The translations under genes and the position numbers were made by a program. This document shows, piece after piece, positions 8,714 to 22,201 of a DNA stretch of 64,000 nt. This DNA is from Thermoleophilaceae bacterium (GTDB taxonomy: Bacteria; Actinomycetota; Thermoleophilia; Solirubrobacterales; Thermoleophilaceae). How positions within the stretch are numbered: the stretch's first letter is position 1; every line of letters begins with the position of its first letter. Location of the stretch: positions 754,293 through 818,292 of the forward strand of contig JAUJNT010000001.1 in the NCBI GenBank assembly GCA_030448005.1. Reading direction: 5' to 3'. The notes below the pieces were generated by a model that was not told where the DNA came from, searched no databases, and was given only the letters and a program-made list of their open reading frames with translations.

Positions 8714-9993
8714 CACACCTCCACGTGATCGACCGCTCGGGCCGCGATGTCCCGGCGCATTTGCTTGCCATCGAATTGGATCCGGTCCGCTGCGGCGTAG
8801 GCCCTGTCCCTGGCCTCGCCGGGCGTGCCGCCGATTCCCGTCACGTTGAGCACGCGGCCGCCCGCGGTCACGATGTGGCCGTCCTGCTCGGCGGTGGCGG
8901 CGTGCAGCACCTCCACCTCGAGCGAGTCGATCGAGCGCAGTCCGCGGATCTCGTCCCCGCTCGAGGAGGACTCCGGGTACCCGCGCGAGGCCAGCACCAC
9001 GGTGACCGCCCACTCCGAGGCCCACTCCATCTGCCTGTCCGCCAGCCCTCCCGGACGGGTTGAGCTCTCGAGCAGGTCGAGCAGATCCGAGCGCAGGCGC
9101 GGCAGCACCGCCTGGGTCTCGGGATCACCGAAGCGGCAGTTGTACTCGAGCACCTTGGGCCCGTCGGCGGTCATCATCAGGCCGGCGTAGAGGACGCCGT
9201 GGTAGGGACAGCCCCTCTTGCGCATCTCGTCCACAACGGGCTGGTGCACCGCGCGCGCCAGCGCGTGGGCGTGGTCGGCGGAGATGCCCGGCACGGGCGA
9301 GTAGCTGCCCATGCCGCCGGTGTTCGGCCCCTCGTCCCCGTCGAAGATCCGCTTGTAGTCCTGGGCCGGGGCCATCGGGACGGCCCGCTCGCCGTCGCAG
9401 AGCGCCAGCAGCGAGATCTCCTCGCCATCCAGGAACTCCTCGAGGACCACCTCCGTGTGCCCGAAGCGGCGCTCGGTGAAGAACTCCTCGACTGCCGCCC
9501 GCGCGGCCGGTTCGTCCTCGCAGACGATCACGCCCTTGCCGGCGGCCAGGCTGTCGGCTTTGAGTACCGCCGGATAGGAGGCGCAGGGGATCTGATCGAG
9601 CGCCTCGCGCCTGCTCCGCAGCACGGTGTACGCGGCGGTCGGGATCCCCAGCTCGCGCATGAGCTCCTTCGCGTAGCGCTTCGATCCCTCGACCCTGGCC
9701 GCGGCCGCCGAGGGCCCGAAGGCGCGCACGCCCGCCTCCCGGAGGGCGTCCACCAGGCCCGCCACGAGCGGGGCCTCGGGGCCCACCACCACCAGGTCCA
9801 CCTCCCGCTCGGTGGCGGCGCCGACGATCCCGTCGATGTCCTCCACCGCCAACTCCAGGCACTCCACCCTGTCCTTTTCGATGCCCGCGTTGCCGGGCGC
9901 GCACAGCACCTCGGGGTTCCTGCGGCTGCGCATGAGGGATCGCACGATCCCGTGCTCGCGGCCGCCGCCGCCTATCACGAGGACTCGATGCAC
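8713..9993 (-). CDS. purD: Phosphoribosylamine-glycine ligase
   Basis: PurD (GARS) makes glycinamide ribonucleotide in an ATP-grasp reaction. From the GTG at 9993 the protein reads MHRVLVIGGGGREHG, as expected for the family, followed by CAPGNAG, VGPEAPLVAGLVD, SLAAGKGVIVCEDE and NTGGMGSYSPVP; 426 residues is typical. An alternative ATG at 10023 directly abuts the upstream stop (TGAATG), but its extra ten residues are not family-like and no Shine-Dalgarno sequence is seen there. GGGGA precedes the GTG. It overlaps purE by one base. Confidence 0.94.
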   Translation of the reverse strand: MHRVLVIGGGGREHGIVRSLMRSRRNPEVLCAPGNAGIEKDRVECLELAVEDIDGIVGAATEREVDLVVVGPEAPLVAGLVDALREAGVRAFGPSAAAARVEGSKRYAKELMRELGIPTAAYTVLRSRREALDQIPCASYPAVLKADSLAAGKGVIVCEDEPAARAAVEEFFTERRFGHTEVVLEEFLDGEEISLLALCDGERAVPMAPAQDYKRIFDGDEGPNTGGMGSYSPVPGISADHAHALARAVHQPVVDEMRKRGCPYHGVLYAGLMMTADGPKVLEYNCRFGDPETQAVLPRLRSDLLDLLESSTRPGGLADRQMEWASEWAVTVVLASRGYPESSSSGDEIRGLRSIDSLEVEVLHAATAEQDGHIVTAGGRVLNVTGIGGTPGEARDRAYAAADRIQFDGKQMRRDIAARAVDHVEV

Positions 9994-10023
9994 CGCGTCC
10001 CCGGGGTGGTAGAGACCGCACAT

Positions 10024-10305
10024 TCAGAGGGCCGAGATGAAGTCGTCCACCGGGATGGCCATCAGCGACTCGTAGCGCGCGGTCCCGCGCGAGCCGAGCT
10101 CGAGCGACACGCGGGCCATGGTGACCTCGTCGGGCGCCTCCACCACGTTCACGAAGTCGAACCGGCCGAGCACGGCCCACTGCGCCTTGACCTGCGCGCC
10201 GAGTTGCTCGATCTCCCTGTTCACCTCGCGTATGCGCGCCGGGTTGTTCTTGATGGTCTGGACACCGTCGGGCGTGAGGGTGCTCAGGAGTACGAAGGTG
10301 GGCAA
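10024..10305 (-). CDS. GYD-domain protein
   Basis: From the TTG start the protein reads MPTFVLLSTLTPDG and has 93 residues, the length and pattern of the small ferredoxin-like GYD family (YVVL..T..G...I at the start and a core resembling VLGRFDFVNVVEAPDE). AAAGGA lies 8 nt before the TTG, which decides this start over the ATG at 10362. The molecular function of GYD proteins is unknown to me. It is the first gene of the purine run and its stop abuts or nearly abuts purD, so it is likely co-transcribed. Confidence 0.82.
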   Translation of the reverse strand: MPTFVLLSTLTPDGVQTIKNNPARIREVNREIEQLGAQVKAQWAVLGRFDFVNVVEAPDEVTMARVSLELGSRGTARYESLMAIPVDDFISAL

Positions 10306-10347
10306 GGAGAGATCCTTTCGGTCGGTCGTCCCTGTTCTCTCAGGTTT

Positions 10348-10365
10348 CCCTTGCCAGTTCAAGGG
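10348..10365. repeat. Inverted repeat upstream of the purine run
   Basis: CCCTTG-N6-CAAGGG lies 43 nt upstream of the GYD gene start, inside the region where the promoter of the purine operon should be. It could be an operator or a small hairpin. The regulator is unknown. Confidence 0.35.
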
Positions 10366-10419
10366 AGCCGCGCAAATCCGGCGTGCTCCCGTCCGCGTCC
10401 GGGGCGCGGCGGCGGAGGG

Positions 10420-10791
10420 TCACACCTCGATGTCGGGGTAGCGCGCGCGGAGGTGCTGGGCCAGCGCCTCGCGCACCCGCCGGCGCTCCTCGACCGACGC
10501 CATCCGGTAGCGCCCGAGCAGCTCCTTCTGGCCCTCGAGGGGCAGGTCGGAGATCTCCCAGCGCACCGCCAGGCGCTCGAAGAGGAGCTCCACGCGCCGC
10601 TGCCAGCGGTCCTCGGCCGACGCCGCGGGGCGGGCCTCGAGCGCCTCGAGCTTCCGCAGCGTCGAGCCCGTCAGCTCGTCTCGCAGCGTCAAGATGCTCC
10701 CGTCGGCGGCCGGGTAGGCGGTCGCTGCGCTGCTCGGCGAGGGCGCCCCATCTCCGGCTTCCTTGCGGCGCCGTCGCGCACGGCGGCCCAT
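10420..10791 (-). CDS. Hypothetical protein with arginine-rich N-terminus
   Basis: The protein has 123 residues, starting MGRRARRRRKEAGDG. It continues through a low-complexity stretch into a helical, charged part with WQRRVELLFERLAVRWE and MASVEERRRVREALAQHL. The ATG is preceded by AGGAGATCG, a clear ribosome binding site, which sets the start even though the frame is open to 11064. No domain is recognised. The basic N-terminus suggests nucleic acid or membrane binding but this is unproven. It stands alone between the purine run and a divergent secreted-protein gene. Confidence 0.72.
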   Translation of the reverse strand: MGRRARRRRKEAGDGAPSPSSAATAYPAADGSILTLRDELTGSTLRKLEALEARPAASAEDRWQRRVELLFERLAVRWEISDLPLEGQKELLGRYRMASVEERRRVREALAQHLRARYPDIEV

Positions 10792-10939
10792 CGATCTCCT
10801 CTCATCTTGTGCCGACCGACCGCAACTTCGCATCCTGGACAGAGTTGTGGCGGCCAGAAGGGGTACCGTACCCTCGACCTTTGCATATCCGGCCGGATGC
10901 CCGGAACCTGCAGACCACTCGATCCGGAGGACAAGACCC

Positions 10940-11647
10940 TTGAAGATTCGCCTCGCAGTCGTCGTCACCGTGGTTCTCGCCGGCGCGCTCGCACAGCCGG
11001 CGATGGGGGCGGGGGTCTTCCTGGAGCGCACCTGCCTTCGCGAGGGATCGCGCTCGAACTTCATCGGCGTTGGCTATCAGCCGGGTCAGCCGGTCGCCGC
11101 CTCGCTCGACGGCCGGCAGTTCGCCACGGGCGCGGCGGACGCCCTCGGCAGGGTTCCCGGGTTCATCGTGCTGCCTTCGATCACACGCTCGGAGCAGACC
11201 CGGGCGCTCACGATAACCCAGGTCACGAACCCGGCGATCACGGGGACCACCCCCTTCAAGGAGACCAGCGTCTATGTGGTGACCAAGCCGAGGAGGTTCC
11301 GGCCCGGCACGAGGCTGAGGATCCGGGCGGGTGGGTTCTACGGCGCGGGCAGCACCCTGTACGCGCACGTGCGGGGGCCGAGGAGGCGCAACGTGCGTAT
11401 CGGAAGGATCACCGGCGACTGCGGCAAGGTCTCCGCCACGAGGAAGGCCCTACTCAGGAAGGGCGACCGTGCCGGCTTCTACACGGTGCAGTTCGACGGG
11501 GTCAGGCGATACGTGGGCAGGAGGGCGCCGCTCTGGCTGCGGATGGGCTTCACGATCAGGCGGATCTTCAGGTTCAGCCGCTCCAGCTCGTTCGCCCGCC
11601 CCGTGCTGCCCGGCACCGTCGAAGGGGAGATACGCGGCGCCGGCTAG
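10940..11647 (+). CDS. Secreted hypothetical protein
   Basis: The protein of 235 residues starts from TTG (MKIRLAVVVTVVLAGAL), with a signal peptide cut probably after AQPAMGA. GGAGG lies 9 nt before the TTG, which decides the start. The mature part has repeated RF-P-G-T-RLRIRAGGF-type strands and many arginines, resembling beta-rich immunoglobulin-like exported proteins. No enzyme motif is seen. It converges on clpB with only 6 nt between stops. Confidence 0.78.
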   Translation: MKIRLAVVVTVVLAGALAQPAMGAGVFLERTCLREGSRSNFIGVGYQPGQPVAASLDGRQFATGAADALGRVPGFIVLPSITRSEQTRALTITQVTNPAITGTTPFKETSVYVVTKPRRFRPGTRLRIRAGGFYGAGSTLYAHVRGPRRRNVRIGRITGDCGKVSATRKALLRKGDRAGFYTVQFDGVRRYVGRRAPLWLRMGFTIRRIFRFSRSSSFARPVLPGTVEGEIRGAG

Positions 11648-11653
11648 GACCCG

Positions 11654-14194
<2,541 letters not shown>

Positions 14195-14209
14195 AAGAAA
14201 TCTAAGCGT

Positions 14210-14240
14210 CTATATAGCAGATTTGTCCGGCTACCCTCAA
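14210..14240. promoter_or_regulatory. Divergent promoter region between clpB and the RTX-like gene
   Basis: On the minus strand TTGAGG (14240-14235), an 18-nt spacer and TATATA (14216-14211) precede clpB by 16 nt. The -10 lies in the self-complementary octamer CTATATAG. On the plus strand TACCCT (14232-14237) sits 6 nt before the ATG at 14244, the leaderless spacing seen elsewhere. TTGCAT (14189-14194) plus TATATA is a second plus-strand possibility. Confidence 0.5.
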
Positions 14241-14243
14241 GGA

Positions 14244-15341
14244 ATGCGCAATATCTCCCTGGGGGGCTGGGTCCTCCTCCTACTCGCCGCCGTGCCGTCC
14301 GCGGCCTCCGCCGCCACCGTCGAGCTCGGTGCCGTGAGTGAGATCCGTGCCGGGGTCAACCCCACCGAGCCGTCGGGCGGCGGAGAGGCCGTCCAGCTCT
14401 CCGAGGCCGCCGGCACCTACGCGGTGCCCGCCGGCTACGGCGTGATCACCGCTTGGGAGCACCGCACGGGAACCGTCTCCGGGAGACTCACGTTCAAGGT
14501 CTACCGGCCCACCGGGGAGCCCGGCCGCTTCTTCACCGTGGCATCCGACCCGCAGGCCGTGACGGCCGGCGCGGGCCACGCCTTCGCGGTGCGGATTCCG
14601 GTGCAACCGGGCGACAGGCTCGGCCTCTCCTCGCCCACCAATACGGTTCATCTGGCCTACCGAACGTTCAATCCCGCTGACCAGTTCGCCTTCTTTCCCG
14701 TGGACAGCGATCCGGCCGCGGGCACGACCGTCACGCAGGACGGCGCTCCCGCAACGGGCTACCGGCTGGACGTGGCAGCCCGCGTGGAGAGCGACCTCGA
14801 CGGCGACGGCTTCGGCGACGAGTCCCAGGATCGGTGCCCCACGAACCCGTCCACGCAGAGCTCGTGCCCCGCCCCAGCCGCGCTCCCTGCCTTCTCGGGC
14901 TGTTCCGCGCGCGCAGCCAACGTGATCCGCGGAACGGCGTCCGGCAACGTGATCACCGGTAGCTCTGGAGGCGACAGGGTGTACGCGGACGCGGGCAACG
15001 ACACGGTCGACGGCGCCGGAGGCAACGACTGCCTCGACCTCGGAAGCGGAAGCGATCGCGGCAACGGCGGACGAGACGCCGATCTCGTGCGGGGCGGGCC
15101 GGGGGCCGACCGGTTGGGTGGAGGGTCGGGCAACGACCGCCTTGACGGCGACTCGGGCGGCGACCGCCTCGCCGGAGGAAGCGGCCGCGACCGCATTGCC
15201 GGAGGAAGCGGCAACGATCGGATCGGCTCGCGCGACCGTCGGAAGGACCGGATCTCCTGCGGCAGCGGCAGGGACAGGGTGGCCGCCGACCGCATCGACC
15301 GTGTGTCGCGCGATTGCGAACGGGTCAGTCGACGCCGCTAG
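14244..15341 (+). CDS. Secreted RTX-like calcium-binding repeat protein
   Basis: The 365-residue exported protein has a signal peptide (MRNISLGGWVLLLLAAV...ASA). A beta-rich domain follows over about residues 25-185, then a thrombospondin-3-like calcium loop DLDGDGFGDESQDRCP. The C-terminal half (about 215-345) is made of glycine/aspartate nonapeptide repeats such as GGSGNDRLDGDSGGDR and AGGSGNDRIG, which form a parallel beta-roll that binds calcium. It lacks the lipase or protease domain of RTX toxins, so a structural surface role is more likely. The start is the ATG at 14244 with TACCCT six bases upstream; the longer upstream frame is not needed. Confidence 0.87.
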   Translation: MRNISLGGWVLLLLAAVPSAASAATVELGAVSEIRAGVNPTEPSGGGEAVQLSEAAGTYAVPAGYGVITAWEHRTGTVSGRLTFKVYRPTGEPGRFFTVASDPQAVTAGAGHAFAVRIPVQPGDRLGLSSPTNTVHLAYRTFNPADQFAFFPVDSDPAAGTTVTQDGAPATGYRLDVAARVESDLDGDGFGDESQDRCPTNPSTQSSCPAPAALPAFSGCSARAANVIRGTASGNVITGSSGGDRVYADAGNDTVDGAGGNDCLDLGSGSDRGNGGRDADLVRGGPGADRLGGGSGNDRLDGDSGGDRLAGGSGRDRIAGGSGNDRIGSRDRRKDRISCGSGRDRVAADRIDRVSRDCERVSRRR

Positions 15342-15513
15342 CATCGCGAGCAAACCTGTACTGCCGAGCGGCGGGACGAGGTGCCGTCACACCTGTGGAG
15401 CGAGAATCGTCGGCACGGAGGGGGGGTGTGGTCTTTCGGTACGCGAGGAGTCAACGGATCAGCCACGCCCCAACCGCAGCCAGCATCTTTGCCGCCGGCT
15501 CTGCCGGTCCTGC

Positions 15514-15966
15514 TCAGCGCTGCGGGCGCGCGAGCCGCAGGCGTACGGCGGCGCCCCTCGGGCTACGGGGAACGAGGGCCTGGCCCGGCGCCTGGTAGGG
15601 CACGAGCTCGGCCCTGGCGGAGCGGCGGACACGGTGGATCTCCTGCTCGAGCTCCGCCTGGGCTCTCGTTGCCTGCCGCTCGAGGTTGTGCAGGCGGCGC
15701 TGCATCCGCGCGACCTCGCGCTCCAGCTCCAAGACCCGCTCGACCCCGGCGAGGTTCATGCCGCCCTGGGTGGTGAGCTCCTGGATGCGCCGCAGGCGCT
15801 CCACGTCCTCCTCCGAGTAAAGGCGGGTGTTCTTGGGCGAGCGACGTGGCGTGATCAGGCCGCGCATCTCGTAGATGCGCAACGTCTGGGGGTGCATGCC
15901 CGCGAGCTCGGCGGCCACGGAGATCATGTACACGCCTCGGGTGCGATCGTCGGATGACTCGGCCAT
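15514..15966 (-). CDS. hspR: Heat-shock repressor HspR (MerR family)
   Basis: The MerR-type winged helix reads VYMISVAAELAGMHPQTLRIYE, followed by RGLITPRRSPKNTRLYSEED, typical of HspR, then a coiled coil (ERVLELEREVARMQRRL) for dimerisation. HspR represses dnaK and clpB by binding inverted HAIR sites, with DnaK as co-repressor, in other actinobacteria. The 150-residue protein begins at an ATG overlapping the dnaJ stop (TGATG). The C-terminal tail is arginine-rich. It is the last gene of dnaK-grpE-dnaJ-hspR, the standard actinobacterial order. Confidence 0.95.
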   Translation of the reverse strand: MAESSDDRTRGVYMISVAAELAGMHPQTLRIYEMRGLITPRRSPKNTRLYSEEDVERLRRIQELTTQGGMNLAGVERVLELEREVARMQRRLHNLERQATRAQAELEQEIHRVRRSARAELVPYQAPGQALVPRSPRGAAVRLRLARPQR

Positions 15967-17063
15967 CAGCCGCCCTTGCCCTTCAGCATCCGCTCGCGAG
16001 GGTTCTCGTCCATCACGGTGGCCAGCTCGTCCACGACCTCTCGCTGCTCGCGCGAGAGCGAACGAGGCACGTCGATCACGAGCCGGTAGTGGATGTCGCC
16101 GCGGCCGCGGCCCCCCAGACGCGCCGGGCCCTCCCCACGCAGCCGCTGGACGGTGCCGTGCTGGGTGCCGGGGCTCACCCGGATCCGCTTCGAGCCGTTG
16201 AGCGTGGGCACCTCGATGGTGGCCCCGCGCACTGCCTCTGGGATGGTGACGGGCACCTCCACCTCGAGGTTGTCCCCGCGGCGCTTGAAGAGCGGTGAGT
16301 CGGCCACGCGGGTGACCACGTAGAGGTCCCCCGGAGGACCACCGCGGGTGCCCGCCTCGCCCTTCCCCGCCAGCCGGACGCGACTCCCGTCGCGGACCCC
16401 CGCGGGTATGTTCACCTTGTAGCGCTTGACCTGGCGTGTCTGCCCACTGCCGTTGCAGGTTTCGCAGGGGTCGGTGATCTCCGTGCCCGTGCCGCCGCAC
16501 TTGCCGCACGGCTGGGAGATGGAGAAGAGGCCCTGCGACTCGGACTCCACGCCCCGGCCCTGGCAGCGGGTGCAGACCTGCGGGGTGGTGCCCGGCCTTG
16601 CGCCCGTGCCCCGGCACGTCTTGCACGGGGCGGACAGCGAGACGCTGACCGGCACCTGGGCACCCTCCATCGCCTGCTCGAAGGAGATGTGAACGTCGGT
16701 CTCCATGTCACGGCCCCGCTCCGCGCGCGCCGTGCCGGCGCCGGTACGGCCCGCGGCGCCGCCGAAGAGGTCGGACAGGATGTCGCCGAGGCCGCCGCCG
16801 AAGTTGCCGCCGCGGAAGGTGCCAGGGTCAAAGCCGCCCCCGCTGAAGACGCCCCCGGCGTCGTACTCGCGCCGCTTCTTGGGATCGGAGAGCACCGAGT
16901 AGGCCTGCTGGATCTCCTTGAAGCGCTCTTCTGCCGCGGTATCACCCGGGTTCTTGTCCGGGTGATACTCGCGGGCGAGCTTGCGGTAGGCCTTCTTGAT
17001 CTCCTCCTCGGAGGCCTTCTTGTCGACCCCGAGGGCCGCATATGGGTCCTTGACCGCGGGCAT
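15966..17063 (-). CDS. dnaJ: Chaperone DnaJ
   Basis: This is a co-chaperone that stimulates DnaK ATPase activity and delivers substrates. The J-domain is at residues 8-70, with the HPD tripeptide in [10 protein letters not shown], then a G/F-rich linker ([16 protein letters not shown]). Four zinc-binding CxxCxGxG-type motifs follow: [24 protein letters not shown] and CETCNGSG. The C-terminal substrate-binding domain comes last. At 365 residues it is a full type I DnaJ. It is separated from grpE by 5 nt and overlaps hspR by one base. Confidence 0.97.
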   Translation of the reverse strand: MPAVKDPYAALGVDKKASEEEIKKAYRKLAREYHPDKNPGDTAAEERFKEIQQAYSVLSDPKKRREYDAGGVFSGGGFDPGTFRGGNFGGGLGDILSDLFGGAAGRTGAGTARAERGRDMETDVHISFEQAMEGAQVPVSVSLSAPCKTCRGTGARPGTTPQVCTRCQGRGVESESQGLFSISQPCGKCGGTGTEITDPCETCNGSGQTRQVKRYKVNIPAGVRDGSRVRLAGKGEAGTRGGPPGDLYVVTRVADSPLFKRRGDNLEVEVPVTIPEAVRGATIEVPTLNGSKRIRVSPGTQHGTVQRLRGEGPARLGGRGRGDIHYRLVIDVPRSLSREQREVVDELATVMDENPRERMLKGKGG

Positions 17064-17068
17064 GGCGC

Positions 17069-17680
17069 TTACCCCGACACCACCACGCGAGCCGGACGGA
17101 GGACGGTGGCGTTCAGGCTGTAGCCCTTCTCGACCACGTCGATGACCATGCCGGGCTCGGCGCCTTCCTGCTGGCGCTTGGAGACCGCCTCGTGGAACGA
17201 GGGATCGAACTTCCGCCCCGCCGGGTCGAAGGGCTCCACGCCGTTGCGCGCGAGCACCGCGATGAGCTCGGAATGCACGAGGCGCACTCCGTCGGCCAGC
17301 TGGTCCTCGCCCTCCGCGGCTGAGGCGAGCGCCCGCTCGAGGTTGTCCACGACCGGCAGCAGCTCGCCGATCAGCCCGCTCTTTGCGCGCTGACCGGCGT
17401 TCGCCGACTCCTTGGCGGCCCGCTTGCGGTAGTTCTCGAAGTCGGCCTGGGTGCGCTGCGCAAGCGCGAGGTACTCGCCACGCTCGCGCAGCGCGACGGC
17501 GAGCTCGTCCTCGGGCTCGCCAGCAGCCTCGGCCTCTTCGGGATCGGCAACCGGGGCCACCTCTTCCTCGGCACCGCGAACGGGAGCCTCCGGCTCTGGC
17601 GGCGAAGGAGATCCGTCGCCGGCCGCCTGTTCGGCGACCGGCGACCCTTCCTCGACGGCTGGGTCCTGCTTGCCTTCCAT
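17069..17680 (-). CDS. grpE: Nucleotide exchange factor GrpE
   Basis: GrpE releases ADP from DnaK. The acidic, proline-rich N-terminal tail covers about 75 residues. The long dimerisation helix follows ([16 protein letters not shown]), then [12 protein letters not shown] and the beta-wing with [20 protein letters not shown] and [18 protein letters not shown]. The 203-residue protein starts at the ATG at 17680, 4 nt after the dnaK stop; the longer open frame overlaps dnaK and is not used. Confidence 0.96.
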   Translation of the reverse strand: MEGKQDPAVEEGSPVAEQAAGDGSPSPPEPEAPVRGAEEEVAPVADPEEAEAAGEPEDELAVALRERGEYLALAQRTQADFENYRKRAAKESANAGQRAKSGLIGELLPVVDNLERALASAAEGEDQLADGVRLVHSELIAVLARNGVEPFDPAGRKFDPSFHEAVSKRQQEGAEPGMVIDVVEKGYSLNATVLRPARVVVSG

Positions 17681-17684
17681 CGAC

Positions 17685-19655
<1,971 letters not shown>

Positions 19656-19661
19656 TCAGAA

Positions 19662-19667
19662 AATCTA
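19662..19667 (-). promoter_or_regulatory. Possible -10 element (TAGATT) of the dnaK operon
   Basis: TAGATT on the minus strand lies 45 nt before the dnaK ATG, which has its own AAAGGAG ribosome binding site, so this transcript is leadered. A CTTGAA half-site lies just downstream (around 19651-19656), loosely like half of an HspR HAIR site. No full CTTGAGT-N7-ACTCAAG is found. Confidence 0.35.
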
Positions 19668-19725
19668 AGTGAGAGTATGGCAGATCGACGCGTACCGTTG
19701 GGCTATCTTCGACCACGAGCCGCGA

Positions 19726-20622
19726 TCAACCCTCCGGAAGCGGTCGCGGCGGTCGCATCCGGGGGACGATCTCCACAGCCACGATCGCAACGAGGATGAG
19801 TGCGGCACCGGCGAGGGAGAGCGCCGATAGCCGCTCGTCGGCCAGAAGCCAGCCGAACAGACCGGCGAACGCGGGCTCGCTTGCCAGGATGAGGGCCGTG
19901 CGGGCCGGCGGCGCGTGGCGCTGGGCGTAGGTCTGTACGAAGAAGCCAAGTGCGCTGGCCACCAGGGCGGTGACGAGCAGGGCAGACCAGACGGTGGCGC
20001 CCTCCGGAGCCTGCAGGTGGCCGAGCGGCGCCGCTATCGCGAGGCACACCAGGGCGCACAGGCCGAGTTGCACCACCAGCAGCGCCCCGACGTCGTGATC
20101 GCGCGCCCCCCGTGCCGTGGCGAGGATGTGTCCCGCAAACGCCACCGCGCAGAGCAGGACGAGGCCGTCGCCGCGGAGGTTGAGGTTCCCGCCGGTGCCC
20201 GAGAGCAGGTAGAGCCCGGCTGCGGACACGCCCGCGGCGATCCAGGCTATCCCGGGCACGCGGTCCCGGAGCAGCAGCGATCCGAGCACCGGCGTGAGCA
20301 CCACGAAGAGCCCCGTGATGAAACCCGCGTTCGACGCGCTCGTCGCCTCCAAACCGACCGTCTGCAGGATGTAACCGGCCGTGAGGAGAGCGCCCATCGC
20401 GAGGCCCACCCTCCAGCCCTCGGCGGAGAGGGCTCGCAGCCGGCTCCTGAAGATCAGCGCGACAAGCAGCGCGGCCAAGGCGAAGCGGTAACCGAGGAAG
20501 GCCATCGTGGGCAGAAGCTCGATCGCGTCCTGGACCATCACGAACGTGAGGCCCCAGACCGCCGCGATGCAGATCAGCGCACCCTCGGCGAGAAGCCGCC
20601 GGCGGTCCTCCCCCGGCCTCAC
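19726..20622 (-). CDS. EamA/DMT-family transporter
   Basis: The 298-residue protein has about ten hydrophobic helices arranged as two EamA repeats. The first begins ALICIAAVWGLTFVMVQDA and the second around DGLVLLCAVAFAGHI. Motifs include GYRFALAALLVALIF, ATSASNAGFITGLFVVLTPVLG and ASEPAFAGLFGWLLADE, all typical of drug/metabolite exporters of the EamA family. The substrate cannot be predicted. The GTG start overlaps the nth stop (GTGA); the much longer open frame upstream is an artefact of high GC. Confidence 0.88.
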   Translation of the reverse strand: MRPGEDRRRLLAEGALICIAAVWGLTFVMVQDAIELLPTMAFLGYRFALAALLVALIFRSRLRALSAEGWRVGLAMGALLTAGYILQTVGLEATSASNAGFITGLFVVLTPVLGSLLLRDRVPGIAWIAAGVSAAGLYLLSGTGGNLNLRGDGLVLLCAVAFAGHILATARGARDHDVGALLVVQLGLCALVCLAIAAPLGHLQAPEGATVWSALLVTALVASALGFFVQTYAQRHAPPARTALILASEPAFAGLFGWLLADERLSALSLAGAALILVAIVAVEIVPRMRPPRPLPEG

Positions 20623-21293
20623 CCGGACCTGCGCGGATAGGGGCACACGCGCCGCAGCGGGCACTCGCCACAGCGGGGTGTGCGAGCCACGCAGATGCGC
20701 CGGCCGTGCCGGATCAGCGCGACATGTGCCTCGTGGGGATCGGCGCCGCGGGAGAGCCGCAGCATCTCGTCGTGGGCCTCCTCGAGCGGTGCCCCCGGGC
20801 GAAAGAGGCCGAGCCGGGTCCCCACCCGGTAGACGTGCGTGTCCACAGGCACGTCGGGTCGCCCGTAGGAGAAGAGCAGGACGCACGCGGCCGTCTTTCG
20901 CCCGACCCCCGGTAGCGCGCAGAGGTAGGCGCGCGCCTCCTCGAGCGGAGCGTTCTCCAGCCATCCGAGGTCGTCGTCTCCGAGCGCGCGCAGGATCTCC
21001 TGGATCCGCACCGCCTTGGTGGGCGCCAGGCCGCCGGGGCGGATGGCGTCCTCGACCTCCTCGACCGGCGCGTCGCGCACCGCGTGCCAGGACTCGAATG
21101 TCTCCCGCAGCCGCCCGTAGGCCACGTCGCGGTTGCGGTCGTTCGTGTTCTGGGAGAGCACCGTGAGCACCAGCTCGTCGATCGGCGCGCGGTGCGGGCG
21201 CCCCGCGGGCCTGCCGTACTCGCGCCGCAGCCGCTCGAGGATCGCGCGCAGGCGTCTGGGTGGCGGCGGGCTCCACGTGCTCGCGACTTCCAT
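20619..21293 (-). CDS. nth: Endonuclease III (DNA glycosylase/AP lyase)
   Basis: This is a base-excision repair enzyme for oxidised pyrimidines. The helix-hairpin-helix LPGVGRKTAACVL contains the catalytic Lys. The GPD-region aspartate is in VPVDTHVYRV. The 4Fe-4S loop Cys-x6-Cys-x2-Cys-x5-Cys is seen in CVARTPRCGECPLRRVC at the C-terminus. Translation from the ATG at 21293 (MEVASTW) gives 224 residues; an in-frame ATG at 21359 is possible but would overlap the divergent hydrolase gene. It is translationally coupled to the transporter. Confidence 0.95.
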   Translation of the reverse strand: MEVASTWSPPPPRRLRAILERLRREYGRPAGRPHRAPIDELVLTVLSQNTNDRNRDVAYGRLRETFESWHAVRDAPVEEVEDAIRPGGLAPTKAVRIQEILRALGDDDLGWLENAPLEEARAYLCALPGVGRKTAACVLLFSYGRPDVPVDTHVYRVGTRLGLFRPGAPLEEAHDEMLRLSRGADPHEAHVALIRHGRRICVARTPRCGECPLRRVCPYPRRSG

Positions 21294-21351
21294 CGGGCGC
21301 AACGTACCGAGCGGCGGGACCGCGCCGGGGGCTGCAAGGATGGCCGCGGCC

Positions 21352-22170
21352 ATGGGCACCGTGACAGAGCAGCGAGCGGTGATCGCGGGAGTGGAGACCT
21401 TCTGGCGCCGTGCGGAGCCCGCCGGCGGCGTCGCGCCGGCCCTGTTCGTTCACGGGGTGCCCACCAACTCCGACATGTGGGCGCCCTTCCTCGAGGCCGC
21501 CGGAGGCGTGGCGCTCGACCTCCCCGGCTTCGGCCGCTCGGGCAAGCCGGCGGACTTCGAGTATTCGATTCCGGGCTACGAGCGCTTCCTGGAGGCCTTC
21601 CTCGAGCAGACGGGGCTCGAACGGTTCTCGCTTGTGGTGCACGACTGGGGCGGGGCGCTCGGGCTGGCCACCGCGCAGCGGCTTCACGAGCGCCTCGAGC
21701 GGCTCGTCATGTTCAGCTCCCTGCCTCTGCTGCCCGGCTACCGGTGGCACAGGATCGCCCGGCTGTGGCGAACTCCCGTCATCGGCGAGATGACGATGGG
21801 CTTCACGACACATCTGACCCTCAAGGGGGTCCTGCGCAAGGCCAACGCCACGCCGGGGTCGATGCCGGACGACTTCATCGACTCCGTCTACGACCACTTC
21901 GACCACGGCACCCAGCGGGCGATCCTGAGGCTCTACCGCTCCGCTCCGCCGGAGGTGCTGGAGCGCTGGGGCAGCGACCTGCACAAGCTCACGGCGCGGG
22001 CGCTGCTGCTCTGGCCGACGCAGGACCCATACATCCCCGCCGAGTTCGGCCAGGCCTATGCCGATGCGCTCGGCGGCGAGACCCGGCTCGAGATGCTGGA
22101 GGGCGCCGGGCACTGGTCGTGGATAGACCGGCCGGAGCTCGTGGAGACGGCCGCCCGGTTCCTGCGCTGA
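21352..22170 (+). CDS. Alpha/beta hydrolase, haloalkane dehalogenase-like
   Basis: The protein of 272 residues has the oxyanion motif FVHGVPTNSDMW (about 32-43), then DLPGFGRSGKP, and the nucleophile elbow VVHDWGGALG with Asp98 in place of the usual Ser. This is the pattern of haloalkane/fluoroacetate dehalogenases and epoxide hydrolases. The acid is probably in LWPTQDPYIP and the base His in GAGHWSWIDRPE. The substrate is not predictable. ATG starts at 21340 and 21352 are both possible; AAGGA lies 11 nt before the second. It diverges from nth. Confidence 0.85.
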   Translation: MGTVTEQRAVIAGVETFWRRAEPAGGVAPALFVHGVPTNSDMWAPFLEAAGGVALDLPGFGRSGKPADFEYSIPGYERFLEAFLEQTGLERFSLVVHDWGGALGLATAQRLHERLERLVMFSSLPLLPGYRWHRIARLWRTPVIGEMTMGFTTHLTLKGVLRKANATPGSMPDDFIDSVYDHFDHGTQRAILRLYRSAPPEVLERWGSDLHKLTARALLLWPTQDPYIPAEFGQAYADALGGETRLEMLEGAGHWSWIDRPELVETAARFLR

Positions 22171-22201
22171 GTGCGGGGGCTCGGCGGAAGGTTCAGACAA
22201 G

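Noticed and set aside
14978..15330. Repeats in the RTX-like gene as a CRISPR or DNA repeat array
   Set aside because: The repetition is at protein level (Gly/Asp nonapeptides) with variable DNA; there are no spacers of uniform length and no cas genes.
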